DNA of 64,000 nt from an uncultured Erysipelotrichaceae bacterium (GTDB lineage Bacteria; Bacillota_I; Bacilli_A; RF39; UBA660), in the NCBI GenBank assembly GCA_902761685.1, contig CACWLI010000001.1, positions 124,001 to 188,000 of the forward strand, read 5' to 3'. This document shows positions 61,362-64,000 of the stretch, in pieces. The position numbers were made by a program, and so were the translations under genes. Below the pieces are notes generated by a model that searched no databases, was not told the DNA's origin, and was given only the letters and a program-made list of their open reading frames with translations. Each line of letters starts with the position of its first letter. Position 1 is the first letter of the stretch.

Positions 61362-61397
61362 AGTGGGAGATTAAAGGATTATCGCGAACCACTCGCG
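61362..61397 (+). promoter_or_regulatory. structured rplKA leader, candidate L1-binding site
   Basis: AGTGG (61362-61366) can pair with CCACT (61389-61393); alternatively CGCGA (61383-61387) pairs with TCGCG (61393-61397). The two helices share a base and exclude each other. In many bacteria L1 represses its operon by binding the leader; assignment here is by analogy. Confidence 0.4.
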
Positions 61398-61433
61398 AAA
61401 AAAAATATCTAAAGTATATAGGAGGTGTTTTTC

Positions 61434-62042
61434 GTGGCAAAGAATGTTGTAAAGAAAATCAAATTACAAATTCAAGCAGGTAAGGCTACACCAGCTCCAC
61501 CAGTTGGAACTGTTTTAGGTCCTGCAGGAATTAATCTACAAGAATTTTGTACTAGATACAATGATGCAACTAGAGAAAAAATGGGAGATATAGTACCAGT
61601 TGAAATTTCTATTTATGAAGATAGAACATTTGATTTCGTACTTAAAACTCCACCAACAGCTTCATTAATTTTAAAAGCTGCTGGAATTGATAAGGGAAGT
61701 GCTAAAGGTGCTAACCACATTGTTGCAACTTTAACTAAAGATGAAATTAAGAAAATTGCTGAAATCAAAATGCCAGATTTAAATGCATATGATATTGAAT
61801 CAGCTATTAAAATTGTAGCAGGAACAGCTAGAAATATGGGTGTTGCTGTTAAAGGACTTAATGATTCTGAGTTAGAAGAACAAGCTAAAGAAGCTGAAAG
61901 AGCTGAAGCTCAAGCTGCTAAATTAGAAGCTGAATTAGAAGCTGCTGAAGAAGGAGCTAGAGAATTAGCTGAAGGTGCTAATGTTAATGTTGAAGTAACA
62001 ACAGAAAAAGAAGAAACTGAAGAAACAGAAAACGAAGAATAA
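61434..62042 (+). CDS. rplK: ribosomal protein L11 with acidic C-terminal extension
   Basis: 202 residues from GTG 61434 (AGGAGG upstream). Residues 1-141 are a standard L11: [46 protein letters not shown] and [12 protein letters not shown]. Residues 142-202 are an extra Glu/Ala-rich helix ([20 protein letters not shown]) and an acidic tail ending [10 protein letters not shown]. Usual bacterial L11 stops near residue 141-145. Binds 23S rRNA at the GTPase centre. First of the rplKA operon. Confidence 0.96.
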   Translation: MAKNVVKKIKLQIQAGKATPAPPVGTVLGPAGINLQEFCTRYNDATREKMGDIVPVEISIYEDRTFDFVLKTPPTASLILKAAGIDKGSAKGANHIVATLTKDEIKKIAEIKMPDLNAYDIESAIKIVAGTARNMGVAVKGLNDSELEEQAKEAERAEAQAAKLEAELEAAEEGARELAEGANVNVEVTTEKEETEETENEE

Positions 62043-62104
62043 AAATAATTATTAATCGTGAGAAAAAATAGATAATCCAATTACCACATAAGGAGGTTAA
62101 GTTT

Positions 62105-62794
62105 ATGAAGAAACATAGTAAGATGTATGTGGAAGCATTAGGTAACGTTGAAAAAAATAAAGAATATGATGTTACTGAAGCGATCAAATTACTTAAAAGT
62201 CTTAAAACTAGAAAATTTGATGAAACTGTTGATCTTGCATTAAAATTAAACATTGATGCTAAGAAGACTGATATGAATGTAAGAGGAAGCTTTGTTTTAC
62301 CAAATGGAACTGGAAAGACTAAGAGAGTATTAGTAATTACTAAAACTAAAGCTCAAGAAGCTAGTGAAGCTGAATTTGTTGGTGCAGAAGATATGTTAGA
62401 AAAAATCGAAAAAGAAAATTGGTTCGATTTTGACACTATTGTTGCTACTCCAGAAATGATGCCTGCATTAGGAAAACTAGGAAAAGTTTTAGGTCCTAAA
62501 GGTTTAATGCCAAATCCAAAACTTGGAACAGTTACTACTAATGTTAAAGAAGCAATTACTAACATTAAAAAAGGTATGGTTGAATACAAAAACGATTCTT
62601 ATGGAAATGTTCATGTATCTTTAGGTAAATTATCATTTACTGAAGAAAAACTTGAAGAAAACTTAAGAGCTATGGTGGCTGAAATCGTTAAAAATAAACC
62701 TACAGGTGTTAAAGGTACATTTATTAAGAATGTAAGTTTATCATCAACTATGAGTCCTGGAATTAAAATTGATAGAAATTCTTTAGGATTATAA
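62105..62794 (+). CDS. rplA: ribosomal protein L1
   Basis: 229 residues, normal length. Motifs: KFDETVDLALKLNIDAKKTDMNVRGSFVLPNGTGK, GLMPNPKLGTVT, and KPTGVKGTFIKNVSLSSTMSPG at the end. L1 stalk protein and likely translational repressor of its own operon. AAGGAGG before the ATG, 62 bases after rplK. rplJL do not follow; a terminator and a minus-strand gene do. Confidence 0.97.
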   Translation: MKKHSKMYVEALGNVEKNKEYDVTEAIKLLKSLKTRKFDETVDLALKLNIDAKKTDMNVRGSFVLPNGTGKTKRVLVITKTKAQEASEAEFVGAEDMLEKIEKENWFDFDTIVATPEMMPALGKLGKVLGPKGLMPNPKLGTVTTNVKEAITNIKKGMVEYKNDSYGNVHVSLGKLSFTEEKLEENLRAMVAEIVKNKPTGVKGTFIKNVSLSSTMSPGIKIDRNSLGL

Positions 62795-62801
62795 TTAGTT
62801 A

Positions 62802-62832
62802 ATAACAGCAGAGAAATCTGTTGTTTTTTTAT
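62802..62832 (+). terminator. terminator of rplKA
   Basis: Stem AACAGCAGA/TCTGTTGTT (one G-T pair), loop GAAA, T-run. Confidence 0.83.
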
Positions 62833-62875
62833 ATAAAAAAGACCATTAGTCATGATGTTCATCTAATGGTCTTAA
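62832..62875 (-). terminator. terminator overlapping the DUF378 stop codon
   Basis: An 11-bp stem AAGACCATTAG/CTAATGGTCTT followed on the minus strand by T-run; the TAA stop lies inside the stem. Confidence 0.83.
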
Positions 62876-63052
62876 AAGTAGGGCACATGATATAAATCCA
62901 CAAATACCAACAAGAGCATAAATAATGTTTGTTAGTACTGAATCTTCACCAAATAATAAAGAAACTAAATTTACATCAAATACACCAATCATTCCCCAGT
63001 TAATTGCGCCAATTATTACAAGTGTTAGTGCAATTTTATATAATGTATTCAT
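62846..63052 (-). CDS. DUF378 family small membrane protein (YuzA-like)
   Basis: 68 residues, two membrane helices. The signature ALTLVIIGAINWGMIGVFDVNLV and the second helix NIIYALVGICGF match DUF378. Function unknown; widespread in Bacilli and Clostridia. AAGGAGG precedes the ATG at 63052. Divergent from the lipoprotein gene at the right edge. Confidence 0.88.
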   Translation of the reverse strand: MNTLYKIALTLVIIGAINWGMIGVFDVNLVSLLFGEDSVLTNIIYALVGICGFISCALLLRPLDEHHD

Positions 63053-63149
63053 GATTCCTCCTTACTTTATTATTAGTTTGTTCTATTTATTAAAATATAT
63101 TCATATAAATTAATATAAAAAATATTATTTATTGTGAGGGGGAATATTT

Positions 63150-64000
63150 ATTAAAAAGATAACAATTTTACTACTTATATGTTTATCACTATTTGGATGT
63201 AATAAAATGGATGCTGAAACTGCTGTTAATAAGTATAAGAAATTATTAGATAGTAATTCATCATATAGTTTGACTGGTCAAATGGATATTGTTAGTAATG
63301 AAGAATTATATCATTATGATGTTAGTGTTGATTATATGAAAGATAATAATTATAAGGCTACGTTAAAAAATAAAGATAGTAATCATGAACAGATTATTTT
63401 AAAAAATAAGAATGGAGTTTATGTTATTACACCTAGTTTAAATAAAAGTTTTAAGTTTCAAAGTGAATGGCCTTTTAATAGTAGTCAGTCATATATATTA
63501 TCATCATTACTTAAAGACTTAGAAAATGATTCAAATGTATTGTTAGAAGAAAAAGACGATAAGTATATGTTGTCATCTACTGTTAATTATCCTAATAATA
63601 GTTTGCTTGTTAGCCAAAAAATTACTTTTAATAAAGATATGCATCCAGAACTTGTTCAAGTATATGATAAAAATGGTACTGAAAATATTACATTTAAGAT
63701 ATCTAAAATTGAGTTTAATAAAAAATTTAATGAAGATTACTTTGATGTAGAAAGTAGTGCTGATGAGAATTGTTGTTCAGTAACAAGTACAATAGATGAA
63801 GTAGTATATCCAATGTATTTACCAACAGGAACTAAATTCAAAAGTGAAGAAACAGTTAAAACAGATGATTCAGAAAGAGTAATATTAACATTTAGTGGAG
63901 AAAAATCATTTATATTAATAGAAGAAAAATCAAAAAGTCCTAAGGACTTTGAAGTAACAACAACATCAGGGGAATTGGTTTTTTATGAAAATGTTCTTGG
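63150..64000 (+). CDS. lipoprotein, LolA/GerS-like, ATT start (partial)
   Basis: Open to the right edge, 283 residues visible. There is no ATG, GTG or TTG between the in-frame TGA at 63135 and the signal peptide; ATT 63150 lies six bases after GTGAGGGGGA. The lipoprotein signal KKITILLLICLSLFGC has lipobox LFGC with Cys17. The mature part is an antiparallel beta protein in the style of LolA-like carriers and the germination lipoprotein GerS (YSLTGQMDIVSNEELYHYDVSV, then VYPMYLPTGTKF as in DUF4367). ATG 63207 would remove the signal and is unlikely. Confidence 0.7.
   Translation, partial: MKKITILLLICLSLFGCNKMDAETAVNKYKKLLDSNSSYSLTGQMDIVSNEELYHYDVSVDYMKDNNYKATLKNKDSNHEQIILKNKNGVYVITPSLNKSFKFQSEWPFNSSQSYILSSLLKDLENDSNVLLEEKDDKYMLSSTVNYPNNSLLVSQKITFNKDMHPELVQVYDKNGTENITFKISKIEFNKKFNEDYFDVESSADENCCSVTSTIDEVVYPMYLPTGTKFKSEETVKTDDSERVILTFSGEKSFILIEEKSKSPKDFEVTTTSGELVFYENVL

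Overview
The window is very AT-rich, strongly biased to one strand, and reads with the standard bacterial code: several genes end in TGA, for example at 19267, 26396 and 33517. It encodes a low-GC, Gram-positive, walled bacterium (Bacillota, probably Bacilli or a related uncultured gut lineage). Wall genes (a D,D-carboxypeptidase, FemABX), RNase Y, RNase R-SmpB, SecE-NusG, enolase and rubrerythrin fit this. YunB, a YutH-like protein and SpoVIF suggest an endospore-forming ancestry. Genus cannot be named from sequence alone.

Layout. 1-5400: ferredoxin, then a cluster that includes YunB, YutD, a DUF1292 protein and a YutH-like coat kinase relative, ending with an S1-domain protein. 5419-6520: an operon of 11 tRNA genes with a perfect sigma-A promoter and a terminator; a tRNA-Pro stands alone at 8549. 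6550-10450: membrane proteins, an alpha/beta hydrolase and hypotheticals. 10518-22702: ten tightly packed genes forming a sugar or glycan (possibly aminosugar natural product) assembly cluster: two radical SAM enzymes, a THUMP methyltransferase, three glycosyltransferase domains in two proteins, a PIG-L deacetylase, a BioF2-like acetyltransferase, a class III aminotransferase, a UDP-glucose dehydrogenase and an embedded ABC-F protein. A serine hydrolase plus ABC exporter follow, then PAP2. 26457-36830: membrane and envelope proteins, a large MacB/FtsX-like ABC protein, a DHH phosphoesterase, a D,D-carboxypeptidase and RNase Y.

37753-44005 is the most unusual region: a terminator-bounded seven-gene operon headed by an NrtR-type Nudix repressor, followed by a pyruvate-kinase-like barrel, a divergent adenylosuccinate-synthetase paralog, a small P-loop kinase, a J-domain/protein-kinase-like fusion with a non-canonical catalytic loop, a VWA protein and a coiled-coil protein. 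Two matching 15-bp palindromes, one inside the promoter spacer and one before the second gene, look like NrtR operators. I infer a nucleotide-linked stress or signalling module that I do not recognise as a described system.

44050-64000: a short-chain dehydrogenase with a trans-membrane thiol relay, SpoVIF, FemABX, enolase, a kinase-like protein, SecG, an RNase R carrying an apparent LysM-like insertion, SmpB, a membrane-anchored protein with five cysteine-paired Ig-like repeats, SecE-NusG, rubrerythrin, a zinc alcohol dehydrogenase, ribosomal L11-L1 (L11 with an acidic tail) and, at the edge, a lipoprotein that seems to start at ATT.

Gene expression style: most genes sit just after an intrinsic terminator and an extended -10 promoter (TGnTATAAT) with a short leader and a GGTGAT or GGAGG ribosome binding site. 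At least five genes have the -10 only 5-6 bases before ATG and so are probably leaderless.
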